From: Candidatus Chlorohelix allophototropha
Lineage (GTDB): Bacteria > Chloroflexota > Chloroflexia > Chloroheliales > Chloroheliaceae
NCBI RefSeq assembly: GCF_030389965.1
Contig: NZ_CP128400.1
Coordinates: 1,178,001 to 1,242,000, forward strand
Direction: 5' to 3'
Length of the DNA: 64,000 nt
Shown: in pieces, positions 45,375 to 54,470 of the stretch
Layout: each line of letters begins with the position of its first letter
Numbering within the stretch: position 1 is the first letter of the stretch
Translations under genes and position numbers: made by a program
The notes under the pieces: model-generated
What the model was told of the DNA's origin: nothing
What the model saw: only the letters and a program-made list of their open reading frames with translations
Databases searched by the model: none

Positions 45375-45713
45375 CTAGTTTTTAATAAATTGTTCGATTT
45401 GGGCTAAAATCTGATCTTTTGGTCGGTTACCTACAATTTGTTTGACGGCTTTGCCATCCTTGAAGAGTATCAAGGTTGGAATACCCATTATACCCAAATT
45501 TCGTGCAGTTTGCGGGTTTTCGTCCACATTTAACTTTACTATTCTGAGTCTATCGGAATTTTCATTGGCAATTTGTTCAAGCGTTGGCGCTATCATTTTA
45601 CAGGGACCACACCATTCAGCCCAGAAATCTACCAAAACAGGTTTGTCACTGCTGCTGGCGATAACATCCTGTGAAAAAGAATTGTCACTGATTGTTAAGG
45701 GTTTAACCGCCAT
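45375..45713 (-). CDS. trxA: thioredoxin (tandem paralogue)
   Basis: 112 residues from ATG 45713, preceded by GAGGAG. The active site is WAEWCGPCKM (Glu before Trp in place of Thr), and GIPTLILFKDG holds the cis-Pro. About two thirds of residues match the neighbour, and both begin with an unusual ...SDN(S/T)FxQ(D/E)VI start. A longer in-frame start at 45743 has no SD in place. The different residues around the active site could give another redox potential or partner. Confidence 0.95.
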   Translation of the reverse strand: MAVKPLTISDNSFSQDVIASSSDKPVLVDFWAEWCGPCKMIAPTLEQIANENSDRLRIVKLNVDENPQTARNLGIMGIPTLILFKDGKAVKQIVGNRPKDQILAQIEQFIKN

Positions 45714-45942
45714 AAAAAAAGGACTCCTCGTTTGATCAAACACTTTTAATTATTACACATACTAATACTTTTACGTAAAAGTAAGGGTAAAGTTTTATAT
45801 ATAAACCATATTAATTCGGCTAACAATCTAGTATAGCTATCCCTATTTACTATGTCAATATATTCACAATCTTCATATCCCTTCTCTATGCAGCTAAAAA
45901 GCGCCGAATTTAGCCCAGTAGTTGGATAAGAATCGATGTGGT

Positions 45943-45972
45943 TTGCCTCACATTGTGAAATTGTGATATAAT
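45943..45972 (+). promoter_or_regulatory. promoter of ubiE-rex with dyad
   Basis: TTGCCT (45943-45948), an 18-nt spacer, and perfect TATAAT (45967-45972). The spacer holds TCACA-T-TGTGA (45948-45958), followed by another TTGTGA. It could be a repressor site; it does not match the usual Rex dyad (TTGTGA-N6-TCACAA). Confidence 0.6.
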
Positions 45973-46015
45973 TATCGATGATCATTCAAATTTATGGAGA
46001 GTAAGAAGTAGGTTC

Positions 46016-46783
46016 ATGAACAGGGAAACAAAAGATTCGGTTGAACATGTAATTCCAACCGAGCGCCTTCCGGGATTTAAATCCGAAGCTAAGTCAACTT
46101 ATGTAAATCGTATGTTTGGGCAAATTGCTCCGAAATATGATTTGATGAATCGTTTAATGACTTTCGGGCTAGATCAGGGCTGGCGTAAGGTGGTAGTGCA
46201 AGAGTCACGGCTTACGCCCGGTGGCATTGCGCTAGATGTTGCAACCGGAACGGGCGACATCGCGCTTGCGCTTGCAGAGGCAGTTGGGCAGACTGGCAAG
46301 ATTATAGCTAGTGACTTCAGCCTTGAGATGATGCGTCCGGGTCCTGGAAAGGCTGACAAAAAAGGTGTAGGCAAGGTGATACAGTTCATGGCAGCCGACG
46401 CTCTTGATCTGCCTTACCTTAATAACACTTTTGACGCAATTACAACCGGTTTTGCTATGCGCAATGTGTCGGACATTGAACGGGCGTTTTCCGAAATGTG
46501 CCGGGTGGTTAAACCGGGTGGTCGCGTAGTTTGCCTCGAAGTAGCCAAGCCAAAGTTTGCGTTGGTGCGGTGGGGACACCAATTGTATTTTAACCGTATA
46601 GTACCCATTATCGGTGGTCTTATTAGTGGGCACAGGGAAGCTTATACTTATCTCCCCGAATCAGCTAAGAACTTCCCTCCGCCGGAACAGCTTAAACAGA
46701 TAATGGAAAAAGCGGGACTACGTGATGTGCGATTCAAGCTGTATGGCTTAGGCGCAGTTGCTATACACGTTGCCTCTAAATAG
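46016..46783 (+). CDS. ubiE: demethylmenaquinone/ubiquinone C-methyltransferase
   Basis: 255 residues. SAM-dependent methyltransferase of quinone synthesis. Family signatures are YDLMNRLMTFGLDQGWR near the N-terminus, the SAM site LDVATGTGDIA, and the C-terminal NFPPPEQLKQIMEKAG. The other signature, RVVKPGGRVVCLEVAKP, is also present. Bacteria such as this probably use menaquinone, so MenG/UbiE methylates demethylmenaquinone. It is followed by rex 77 nt later; the pair plausibly couples quinone supply and redox control. Confidence 0.95.
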   Translation: MNRETKDSVEHVIPTERLPGFKSEAKSTYVNRMFGQIAPKYDLMNRLMTFGLDQGWRKVVVQESRLTPGGIALDVATGTGDIALALAEAVGQTGKIIASDFSLEMMRPGPGKADKKGVGKVIQFMAADALDLPYLNNTFDAITTGFAMRNVSDIERAFSEMCRVVKPGGRVVCLEVAKPKFALVRWGHQLYFNRIVPIIGGLISGHREAYTYLPESAKNFPPPEQLKQIMEKAGLRDVRFKLYGLGAVAIHVASK

Positions 46784-46860
46784 CAACCTATGTGTGGATA
46801 GATAGCACAGACCGGCTTATCCGGCGAAGGTGCAGGTTGACGTGAAAGGATGCTAGCTCC

Positions 46861-47529
46861 ATGTCCATAAATGACCCGGAGATACCGGATATTGTTATCA
46901 GAAGACTGCCGATTTATGCTCAAACTTTGACCTATTTAACAGGTGAAGGCGTAACTACTGTAAGTAGTAGTGAGCTTGGCGCTAGAATTGGCGTAACGGC
47001 TGCTCAAATCCGACGTGACCTGAGCTATTTTGGTGAATTTGGCAAGCAGGGCAAAGGCTATAATGTCCAGTTTTTATTAAACCAAGTTCGCGATATTTTA
47101 CATCTTGGGCACTCTTGGGGAGTGGCGTTGGTCGGTGTTGGTTTACTAGGCAAAGCAATTGTTCATTACACCGGATTTAAAGATAAAGGCTTTGAGATAA
47201 AAGCTCTTTTCGACTCTGATACCCGCAAACTGGGCGGTGAAGAGATGGGAATGACTGTAAACCACTTTTCTAAAATCCCCGAAATTATTCCCGAACTAGG
47301 GCTGAACGTGGCAATTGTGGCTGTGCCTGCTCATAGCGCTCAGGAGGTAGTCGATCTGCTGATAAAAGCTGGAGTAAAAGCCATTCTCAATTATGCACCC
47401 ATCACGGTTCAGGTTCCGGCGGATGTGCGTATTCGTTCGCTAGACCCGGTTGCAGCGCTTCAAAGTATGACTTATTACCTCAACCCTGACCCTAAAGCGC
47501 GTAGCAGAAACGGAAAACACAGCAAATAA
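46861..47529 (+). CDS. rex: redox-sensing transcriptional repressor Rex
   Basis: 222 residues. N-terminal winged helix with VIRRLPIYAQTL, GVTAAQIRRDLSYFGEFGKQGKGYNV, the strongly conserved DNA-binding segment. The Rossmann domain has VGVGLLGKAI and FDSDTRKLG. Rex binds NADH at high NADH/NAD and leaves DNA, which induces fermentative and respiratory genes. It lies with ubiE and the promoter noted upstream. A strong terminator follows. Confidence 0.96.
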   Translation: MSINDPEIPDIVIRRLPIYAQTLTYLTGEGVTTVSSSELGARIGVTAAQIRRDLSYFGEFGKQGKGYNVQFLLNQVRDILHLGHSWGVALVGVGLLGKAIVHYTGFKDKGFEIKALFDSDTRKLGGEEMGMTVNHFSKIPEIIPELGLNVAIVAVPAHSAQEVVDLLIKAGVKAILNYAPITVQVPADVRIRSLDPVAALQSMTYYLNPDPKARSRNGKHSK

Positions 47530-47530
47530 A

Positions 47531-47558
47531 AAAAGGCGGGTTGCAAAACCCGCTTTTT
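47531..47558 (+). terminator. terminator of rex
   Basis: A GCGGGTT-GCAA-AACCCGC stem-loop with a five-T tail directly follows the rex stop. Confidence 0.9.
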
Positions 47559-47572
47559 CTTTGCCTAACTTT

Positions 47573-48925
47573 TTACTGGTTTAAGCGCATAGCCAGAAAT
47601 GGCACAAGCATCTCCGCGCGTGTAAGTCCGCCATGTACCCCTACAAGGAAGCTCAGACGGTCAACGCCCTTGAGTCTTTGCCTGACTTGCCAATTATCCA
47701 ACGGGCATAATACAAGGTCACCTACCCGGTCGAGGCATTGCTGAGAGGGTTCTTTCTCAGGTTCACCAAATAGCCCGGCAGCCAATGCCTCGTTGCGGGT
47801 CAATGCTACTACTTGCCCCTTGAATTTGGCTTCAATGTAGGCGCGCGTTCGTTCCAGTACCCCTGTTCCGTTACGTAGATGTAAATAGGTAGCGCGACTT
47901 TCTCCGGTAACAGGCGTAATCAGTGCGCTGGTAAGCGCGGCGTGATCATTCAGCCACACAATACGGTCGTCGGGACCATGAATTTGCCCATGATCGGCAG
48001 TTATGATCAAAAGTACATCCTCGCGCTGCAAACGCGAGAGTATTTCACGCTTTAGCGAAAAGTCAATCGCTGCCAGTTCCGCCTCATAGTTAGGCTGAAG
48101 TGGACCGTAAGCGTGTGCAGTAGTGTCAATAGTGGAGATATAGGCATAGGTATAACTTTTCTGCTTACCCCCGACAGGTAATTGTTCGATTGATTGGCGT
48201 ATAGTTGCCATTGCATCGGCAGGCGTATAATACCCGTTATATTTTGCCTTCGACCCTGAAGAGGTGAAACGGCTGATGCCAGAATTCTCAAAAGCGTAAT
48301 AATTTATCTGCGAAGTTTTGATGCCTTTACGCTCTAGCATGGTAAAAATATTCGGTACAGGCACAAGCGTTTCCTGATTCAGATGTTGGGTAGAAATGGA
48401 AAGAGAAGAATCGAAAGCAGCAGCGAAGCGAATCAAGTTCACACTTACACCCAAATCTGGAAAGAAGTTATAAGTCCCCATAATGCCATGATCTTGAGGT
48501 GCGCGTGCAGTTGCTACCGAAGTCAGGGCGGTGGTGGTGGTACTGGGATAAACCGAAGTGATGGGCGCATAGAAATTATGTGGGTTTTGGGTCACTTGCT
48601 CGAAGCTCGGCACTTTGCCCGCTTTGATCTGGTTTTCAAGTTGGTCATACCCAAGCGCATCTATTAACAAAACTACAATATGATTAATCGGGCTTTGTTT
48701 CGTCAATTGTTCAAAAGCGCCGCTTATCTCATTGGAGTTATACATTGTCGGGTTATAAGCCGGAACGGTTGCGCCCTCTGCCCCAAGTAATTTCAAGGCA
48801 AGCGCGGGAATATTAGTCAGCCCCAAGCCGTCATAACTAGGGCGAACCATATCGGAACCAAAAAAATCCGGTAACTGCTGTTTTTGCAGCAAATTTCTCT
48901 CTGCAATTTCTTTGAGATTACTCAT
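47573..48925 (-). CDS. alkaline-phosphatase-superfamily (nucleotide pyrophosphatase/phosphodiesterase-like) protein
   Basis: 450 residues. Metal-binding IVVLLIDALGYDQL near residue 85, nucleophile loop YPSTTTTALTSVATA (Thr/Ser), then TIDTTAHAYGP and ITADHGQIHG supply the second metal. This layout is that of type I phosphodiesterase/nucleotide pyrophosphatase-like enzymes. There is no signal peptide, so it acts inside the cell. The substrate is unknown. ATG 48925 follows the SD AGGAG. It converges on rex. Confidence 0.82.
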   Translation of the reverse strand: MSNLKEIAERNLLQKQQLPDFFGSDMVRPSYDGLGLTNIPALALKLLGAEGATVPAYNPTMYNSNEISGAFEQLTKQSPINHIVVLLIDALGYDQLENQIKAGKVPSFEQVTQNPHNFYAPITSVYPSTTTTALTSVATARAPQDHGIMGTYNFFPDLGVSVNLIRFAAAFDSSLSISTQHLNQETLVPVPNIFTMLERKGIKTSQINYYAFENSGISRFTSSGSKAKYNGYYTPADAMATIRQSIEQLPVGGKQKSYTYAYISTIDTTAHAYGPLQPNYEAELAAIDFSLKREILSRLQREDVLLIITADHGQIHGPDDRIVWLNDHAALTSALITPVTGESRATYLHLRNGTGVLERTRAYIEAKFKGQVVALTRNEALAAGLFGEPEKEPSQQCLDRVGDLVLCPLDNWQVRQRLKGVDRLSFLVGVHGGLTRAEMLVPFLAMRLNQ

Positions 48926-49289
48926 CTATCTACTCCTGATCAAACTCCAGTCGAATTATCGCGTTTCAATTTTAGCAGTATTCGACCTCTTTTTATAGTT
49001 CTATTGTTCTAGACTTTAACAGGGAATGGTGCAACCAGTTTTAGCAGAAATCAACTCAGGTTTTAGAAAGCAACAAAACCTAATCGGAAAACTAAGCTTT
49101 TCGCTATGCCCCTTGTTGACATATTAAATAATGTGTATAATGGCACAGGCAAAATATTAAAACAATGTTCGGACAAAAAGCTGAGCAGGTTTTTTGCTAA
49201 ATCATAGTAGTAATTTGTTAAGTCAGAAAACAAGAACAGACTTTAACAGAGAGAAAGAGATAAGAACACGGACGGCGTGATGCAGAGGA
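48926..49289. other. intergenic region upstream of hisC
   Basis: 364 bp between divergent genes. It includes the possible promoter TTGTTG (49113-49118), 17-nt spacer, TATAAT (49136-49141) on the plus strand (TTGACA is also present but only 14 nt away). The left part should hold the minus-strand promoter. No RNA or repeat is seen. Confidence 0.45.
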
Positions 49290-50417
49290 GTGGCTCACAT
49301 ATTGCCTTCTGAACCATATGAGGTGGATATAGAGGCATTAGTCCGCCCAGATATAGTGGAGATGGAGAGCCATCTGCCGGGGGATTCGTTAGAGGTCGCC
49401 AGTAGACGATTGGGTTTTGAGCCTGAAGAAATCATTAAGCTGGATGCTAACGAAAACCCATTTGGTTGTTCGGTACGGGTACAGGAATTATTAGCCAGTT
49501 TCGACGCTTATCATCGTTACCCGGACACATTGATGACCGGGTTGCGCAGCAGGTTGGAAGCTTATACCGGTATACGTCGAGAGCGAATACTGCTGACAAA
49601 TGGCGTGAGCGAACTGGCAGACCTCGTGATGCGGGTTTTGCTAAAACCGGGTGATGAGGTCATAATTTGTCCTCCAACTGTGCAATTTTACCGCTTCTAT
49701 GCTAATTTGGCGGGAGCACAGGTAGTGGAGGTGCCGCGCAATTCTAGCACTTTTGAAGTGCAAGTTGAACACGTATTGGCGGCAGTAAGCGAGCGCACCA
49801 AGTTAGTAGTGATCGGCTCGCCGAATAATCCCACCGGCAACTTAATATCTCCACTCGAGGTGGTAAAACTCCTTAAAACTGGAGTGGTCGTACTCGTAGA
49901 TGAAAGTTTCTACGAATTTGCAGGAAATAGTGTTGCCAACCTGGTTACGGAATTTGAGAACCTAGTAGTAGCCCGAAGCTTTAGTCATTGGGCTGGGTTG
50001 GCTGGAATGCGTGTTGCTTACGGTCTCTTTTCACAAGAGATTCTCAAGCACGTTTGGAAGTTGCGTGCAGTTTACAAGCTTGACGCTGCGCAGCAGTTAG
50101 CCATAGAGGCTGTTCTGGATGATCCACGCTACTATGAGACCGTAATTGGCTGGATAAAGAATGAGCGTGGTCGCTTGTTCCGCCAATTGCGCAAGTTAAA
50201 TTTTCTGCAACCGTACCCCTCAAATGCAAATTTCGTCCTCTGCAAGGTAGTCCGGGGTGATGCTTTTAAAATAAAAAAGCGTTTAGAGAGGCAAGGTATT
50301 TTTGTCAGATACCTGAACCTCCCTGGTTTACCTGAATATCTCCGTATCTCCGTGGGGCGCGCCGAAGACACCGACGCGCTTATGCGATGCCTGTTCGCAA
50401 TGGCGGAGGAACTTTGA
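49290..50417 (+). CDS. hisC: histidinol-phosphate aminotransferase-like PLP enzyme
   Basis: 375 residues, fold type I aminotransferase. The HisC-type landmarks include LDANENPFGCS, YPD, the LTNGVSELADLVMRVLLKPGDEV start, SPNNPTG, LVDESFYEF, and the PLP-lysine segment as ARSFSHWAGLAGMRVAYG, where the expected Lys position reads His (SFSHWAGL in place of SFSKxxGL). If so the catalytic Lys is missing. GTG 49290 overlaps its SD (GAGGAG, 49285-49290); TTG 49302 is a better-spaced start. No other his gene adjoins it. Confidence 0.8.
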   Translation: MAHILPSEPYEVDIEALVRPDIVEMESHLPGDSLEVASRRLGFEPEEIIKLDANENPFGCSVRVQELLASFDAYHRYPDTLMTGLRSRLEAYTGIRRERILLTNGVSELADLVMRVLLKPGDEVIICPPTVQFYRFYANLAGAQVVEVPRNSSTFEVQVEHVLAAVSERTKLVVIGSPNNPTGNLISPLEVVKLLKTGVVVLVDESFYEFAGNSVANLVTEFENLVVARSFSHWAGLAGMRVAYGLFSQEILKHVWKLRAVYKLDAAQQLAIEAVLDDPRYYETVIGWIKNERGRLFRQLRKLNFLQPYPSNANFVLCKVVRGDAFKIKKRLERQGIFVRYLNLPGLPEYLRISVGRAEDTDALMRCLFAMAEEL

Positions 50418-50459
50418 ACGTTGTACCTGAAAATCAAAAAAGTTGGGCTTGCTCCGGGC

Positions 50460-51206
50460 TTATGCCTCGGAGATAGCTTGCTTCTGGATTTCAAAAAGTT
50501 CACGAATACCCTTTTCAGCAAGGCTCAGCATGGCATCAATGTCGTTCCGGCTGAACGGACTACCTTCTGCTGTCCCCTGTACTTCTACGAATTCGCCGCT
50601 GTCCAACATCACAACATTGAAATCTACCGCCGCCGCGCTATCTTCACTGTAATTAAGATCAAGGACATGTTGTCCCTGTACAATCCCTACGCTCACCGCG
50701 GCGATTGCGTTAGTAAGAGGAAAAGTATCTATAAGACCCTTTTTTTGCAACCACTTGCAGGCAAGCGCGAGCGCCACGTAACCGCCCGTTATCGAAGCGG
50801 TACGAGTTCCTCCGTCGGCTTGCAAAACGTCACAATCAACAATAATTTGCCTCTCTCCGAGGCTGACAAAATTAACAATACCTCTCAGGCTACGCCCGAT
50901 GAGGCGCTGAATTTCCTGGGTTCGACCGCTGACCTTTCCAACCGCCGCTTCACGAGGGGTTCGGGAGTGAGTCGCCCGTGGCAGCATCGAATATTCAGCA
51001 GTAACCCAACCAATCCCTTTGCCCGCACGGTAGGGCGGAACCTTCTCGTCTACGCTGGCAGTGCAAAGCACCCGGGTTTTTCCAAACTCAACCAAAGCAG
51101 AACCTTCCGCCCACTCCACAACATTGGGTGTAATACGTACTCCGCGCAATTGGTCGAGCAATCGCTCATCGCCTCGCCCGACCTTTTTTATTCTGGAATT
51201 AGACAA
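50460..51206 (-). CDS. rph: ribonuclease PH
   Basis: 248 residues, normal length. The phosphorolytic exoribonuclease trims tRNA 3' ends. Landmarks are [18 protein letters not shown], the phosphate-binding [26 protein letters not shown] (split by conserved Arg), [18 protein letters not shown], and the C-terminal [24 protein letters not shown] 51206 is the start, behind a G-rich SD. It is divergent from the NYN-LOTUS gene, so two RNA-active proteins share one promoter region. Confidence 0.96.
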   Translation of the reverse strand: MSNSRIKKVGRGDERLLDQLRGVRITPNVVEWAEGSALVEFGKTRVLCTASVDEKVPPYRAGKGIGWVTAEYSMLPRATHSRTPREAAVGKVSGRTQEIQRLIGRSLRGIVNFVSLGERQIIVDCDVLQADGGTRTASITGGYVALALACKWLQKKGLIDTFPLTNAIAAVSVGIVQGQHVLDLNYSEDSAAAVDFNVVMLDSGEFVEVQGTAEGSPFSRNDIDAMLSLAEKGIRELFEIQKQAISEA

Positions 51207-51348
51207 CTTAAGTACCCCCTATCATTTGTCCGAAAGAATGTTACAAAAAACACGGCTTCTATATATGCAGTATCAAGTATAGACACGGCAATGAAGCGGG
51301 TCAACTCTATTGAGAGTTTGCTAGAGGCTTGAAAGGATTAGATTTAAC

Positions 51349-53715
51349 ATGGCAATATATCCAAATATATATAACCGCAAGGAAGAAGAAACAGATCAGG
51401 TAGCCTTATTCATAGATTGGGATAACCTTGTAATTAGTAATTATGCCGACCGTGGCAGCAATCGTCCTAATCTCGACGTGCTGATTGCAAAGGCACAATC
51501 TTATGGCACTTTGGTGCTTGCCCGTGCTTACGCCGAATGGTCAAATACCGTTGATCGTCTTGAAGTTTACAAAGCTGGCGTTGAAACCGTTTACGCTCCC
51601 GTTTTTCACGCTGATCGTGATTTGAGCGGACAAACCGGTAAGGGCAAGAGCCTTGCAGACCCGGTGATGGTGACCGATTGTGTGGACTTCTTACATTTGA
51701 TGCCCAGTGTCCGCACTTACGTACTTGTAACCGGTGATAAAGATATGATGCCGGTGGTGCGCCTTGCTAAAATGCGTGGGCGGCGGGTAGTTGTTGTCGG
51801 ACCGGATTATGTGGCAAATGTTTTGCAGCAAATTTGTGATGAGTTTGTGCCTTACCGCGTATTGTTGGCGCAAGCTTCGCTGCCTTCCGACCCGTATGCT
51901 GCCTATTATCAAGGGGTTTATTCACAGCAATCATCTGCACAGCAATATTACCAACAACAGCCCACCCCACCCCAAAACCAACAGCAAACCACTGTTGTAG
52001 GGCGAAATGGACGACGCTTGGCAGGAAATCGACGTGGTACTCCTCCGCCGACAAGCGTGGGTCAACCCTATATGCAGGTTCCTATCCCGCAGCAGCAACA
52101 GCCTTCCTATCCTGCTCCGACCGCTTATACTGGACAATATCAACCAGCAACATCAGGTAACTATCCTGTTGTGACAAACTCTTACCAACCTGTTCAGCAA
52201 CCGCAGCCTCAGCCTGTGCAGGCTCCGGTTCAAGCAGTTCCGGTAGTAACAACTCCGCCACCTGCCCCAACCAAGCCTGCTGCCTCGACTAACGCACAGG
52301 CAACTTCGCATGCTTCCAATTTTGAGGATATTAAAGAAGTAATCCGCAATATTCTGTCCCAACGTTCTACCAGTGGTAGAGCGCAAATGCGCGCCCGCGA
52401 TCTCAAAGAAGATTTGCTACGCCGAATACCTAGTTTTAATGAACGCCGCTATGGATTCAGCAAATTCAAAGCCCTACTTTCAGCTTTAGAGCTTGCTAAT
52501 ATCCTGCAAATGGATCAAATCGGACATATTTTATGGGTTTCTATGCCGGGCACACCTCGAATGGATGCTTCCGAGAGTGGGTATGATGATACCGATGGGG
52601 TTAACGATGGCGAGTCTTCCATAGATATGGATTCCGAAGAAAACTATGAGGTTGCCGGTGAAGAAACGGTAACTGAAGCAGTTGCTGAAACGGCTGAGAA
52701 CTTGTCGGATGACTATCAATCGGGGACACCTGAAGTTCAATTGGACGTAGCCACTGAAGCGCCTGCTCCTGTCGTTGAATCAGAAGAACAGGAAGCGGCG
52801 GCGATTACTTCCAGCAACCGCGGACGTTCGGTTTCATCCTTCCATAAGGAAACGAGCGTATCACCTTTTGGACCTAAACCTACATTACTTGACCAACCTC
52901 ACTTCCAGGAAGTTATTGTTTTGATAGAGGGTTTACGCCATCGCAATCGCTGGCTTGGTTACGAATTATTGCTTTCCAACGTTCGCGACTATTTAAATAA
53001 ACATGGTATGAACGAGAATGAAGCCAAGAGCCACGCCGGAACAATACTCTCTCGTCTTTTAAGTGAAGGTGTCTTGAAAATGGCGGTGGAAGTGCATTCC
53101 CGTGGCGCTCGCAAGATGCGCGTACAGGTAGCACATTTGCAGGAAGATCACAAAGCGGTTAAATATGCAATGTTGGCAGCAGCAGAAGCACAATCGCATA
53201 TGGAGCAGATGCCTGACGAATTGAATGCCGCGCCCATGGTTGCGCCGCATCCTGAAATGACTGCTACTCAGGAAATTGCGCAAGATGAAATTGTCGAGCA
53301 AGTAGCCGAAGTTGAGTCGGCTCCAGAAATCGAAGCTTCATCCCCAAGCGTGCCTGATACCTTTGGTTATTTCGGGCTTTTGAGCTACTCCGCTGAACCG
53401 TTGCCGGAACTTCCGACTGATGAAGTGGATGTAGCAGAGGTGGAACAGCCGGAGCAAGTGGTAGAGGTAGAAGATCAGACCGAAGAAGGGGTAGATGATA
53501 TCGAAGTAGCTACTGAGGAAGGCGCGGTTGAGGATGAGGTTATGTCTGCTGATACGGCAGATAGTTTGGAAGCGACTCCACGCCCTCGCCGTCGTCCACC
53601 GCTCAGGGTTAAACTCGATATGGACGGCAAGCCTTTTCCACGTCGTCGTCGTCCAATAAAGATACCGCATGGAAACGGTTCTGAAAATGCCGAAGGCGGA
53701 AATTCAGAAAACTAA
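51349..53715 (+). CDS. NYN-domain ribonuclease-like protein with LOTUS/OST-HTH domains
   Basis: 788 residues. N-terminal NYN (PIN-like) domain (~15-170) with acidic site residues in FIDWDNL, VTDCVDF and VTGDKDMMPV. A Gln/Pro-rich linker (~185-315) follows. A LOTUS/OST-HTH-like domain spans ~325-405 (IRNILSQ...ARDLKEDLLRRIPSFNERRYGFSKFKALL). A second winged-helix-like domain is near 520-605, separated by very acidic segments. The end is Arg-rich (PRPRRRPP, PRRRRPIK). In known families NYN-LOTUS proteins bind and cut RNA. It is divergent from rph. A strong terminator follows. Confidence 0.85.
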   Translation: MAIYPNIYNRKEEETDQVALFIDWDNLVISNYADRGSNRPNLDVLIAKAQSYGTLVLARAYAEWSNTVDRLEVYKAGVETVYAPVFHADRDLSGQTGKGKSLADPVMVTDCVDFLHLMPSVRTYVLVTGDKDMMPVVRLAKMRGRRVVVVGPDYVANVLQQICDEFVPYRVLLAQASLPSDPYAAYYQGVYSQQSSAQQYYQQQPTPPQNQQQTTVVGRNGRRLAGNRRGTPPPTSVGQPYMQVPIPQQQQPSYPAPTAYTGQYQPATSGNYPVVTNSYQPVQQPQPQPVQAPVQAVPVVTTPPPAPTKPAASTNAQATSHASNFEDIKEVIRNILSQRSTSGRAQMRARDLKEDLLRRIPSFNERRYGFSKFKALLSALELANILQMDQIGHILWVSMPGTPRMDASESGYDDTDGVNDGESSIDMDSEENYEVAGEETVTEAVAETAENLSDDYQSGTPEVQLDVATEAPAPVVESEEQEAAAITSSNRGRSVSSFHKETSVSPFGPKPTLLDQPHFQEVIVLIEGLRHRNRWLGYELLLSNVRDYLNKHGMNENEAKSHAGTILSRLLSEGVLKMAVEVHSRGARKMRVQVAHLQEDHKAVKYAMLAAAEAQSHMEQMPDELNAAPMVAPHPEMTATQEIAQDEIVEQVAEVESAPEIEASSPSVPDTFGYFGLLSYSAEPLPELPTDEVDVAEVEQPEQVVEVEDQTEEGVDDIEVATEEGAVEDEVMSADTADSLEATPRPRRRPPLRVKLDMDGKPFPRRRRPIKIPHGNGSENAEGGNSEN

Positions 53716-53727
53716 AATAGCCTTTTC

Positions 53728-53763
53728 AAAACCCCCTCTTCTATTCAAAAAGAGGGGGTTTTT
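53728..53763 (+). terminator. terminator of the NYN-LOTUS gene
   Basis: AAAACCCCCTCTT / AAGAGGGGGTTTT stem with a short loop, followed by T residues. Confidence 0.92.
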
Positions 53764-54470
53764 GATAATAAAGTCTAATCAGAGTTAATACCAATTAATA
53801 TTGACATTGCTTCCCCCCATGAGTTATACTTTATTTAATCTTAATGGATTCCTCACTCTTTTATAACGAATCCTTTCGGATTTCTTAATTAATCATTTAC
53901 AACATAGTATGATTTGAACCTAAATTTCTCAATCTAGAGAAGCTCTAAATGATTAATATAAAGAATGAAGAATTAACAAATCGTTAAGAGGAATTCTAAC
54001 AACAGCGATGAAATAGAGACGGCAGGTAACGATACCTGATACGGACTCTAAACGGGTAATATTTGAACGATTGCTTGGCTTAAAAATGTTATTTGCAAGG
54101 TTGCAAATGACTCCAACAAAACTGGAATCGGTAATTTGATGTTATATATTAATTTATTACCAAATCTGGTAGTGGTTGGTTTAGCCGAATTTTATTTTTG
54201 AAAATTGCAGTTTTAAAAGTGTTCCAGCAAGCCAAAATATTGATGCTTGTTCCGGTAAGAAAATGATGTCGAAGTATAATGAGAATTGCGGAGTTGAGTC
54301 CACTCGTAATTCTTGCGATGCATCTGGACGTTAACACAATTAAGAATTAGGCAATTATTTAGGAAATCAAGCTATGCCTTGTTCCAGCCATTACCTTTCG
54401 ATGATGCAGGTAAGCTAAGCTAAATCGAGTAGGGTGTACTTAACTCAAGGGCTCAGAAAGAAGAAATCTT
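53764..54470 (+). other. long untranslated region with candidate structured leader
   Basis: No gene is supported in these 707 bp. A near-consensus promoter lies at the left end, and several dyads follow: TAGAG(54014)...CTCTA enclosing CAGGTA-ACGA-TACCTG; ATTTGCAA-GG-TTGCAAAT (54091-54108); GGTAAT/ATTACC (54130-54161); AGAATT..GAGT/ACTC..AATTCT (54282-54313). It could be a long 5' leader or an independent small RNA. Confidence 0.4.
53801..53829 (+). promoter_or_regulatory. promoter upstream of the CbiD-like gene
   Basis: Perfect TTGACA (53801-53806), a 17-nt spacer containing CCCCCC, and TTATAC (53824-53829). The next gene begins 640 nt later. Confidence 0.65.

Noticed and set aside
45949-45972. 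Canonical Rex operator before ubiE-rex
   Set aside because: Half-sites TTGTGA are in direct order; the dyad TTGTGA-N6-TCACAA is not there.
45746-45985. 79-codon minus frame before the thioredoxin genes
   Set aside because: No SD, unusual composition, and it covers the ubiE promoter region.
50421-51332. 303-codon plus frame
   Set aside because: It is antisense to rph, whose family motifs are all on the minus strand.
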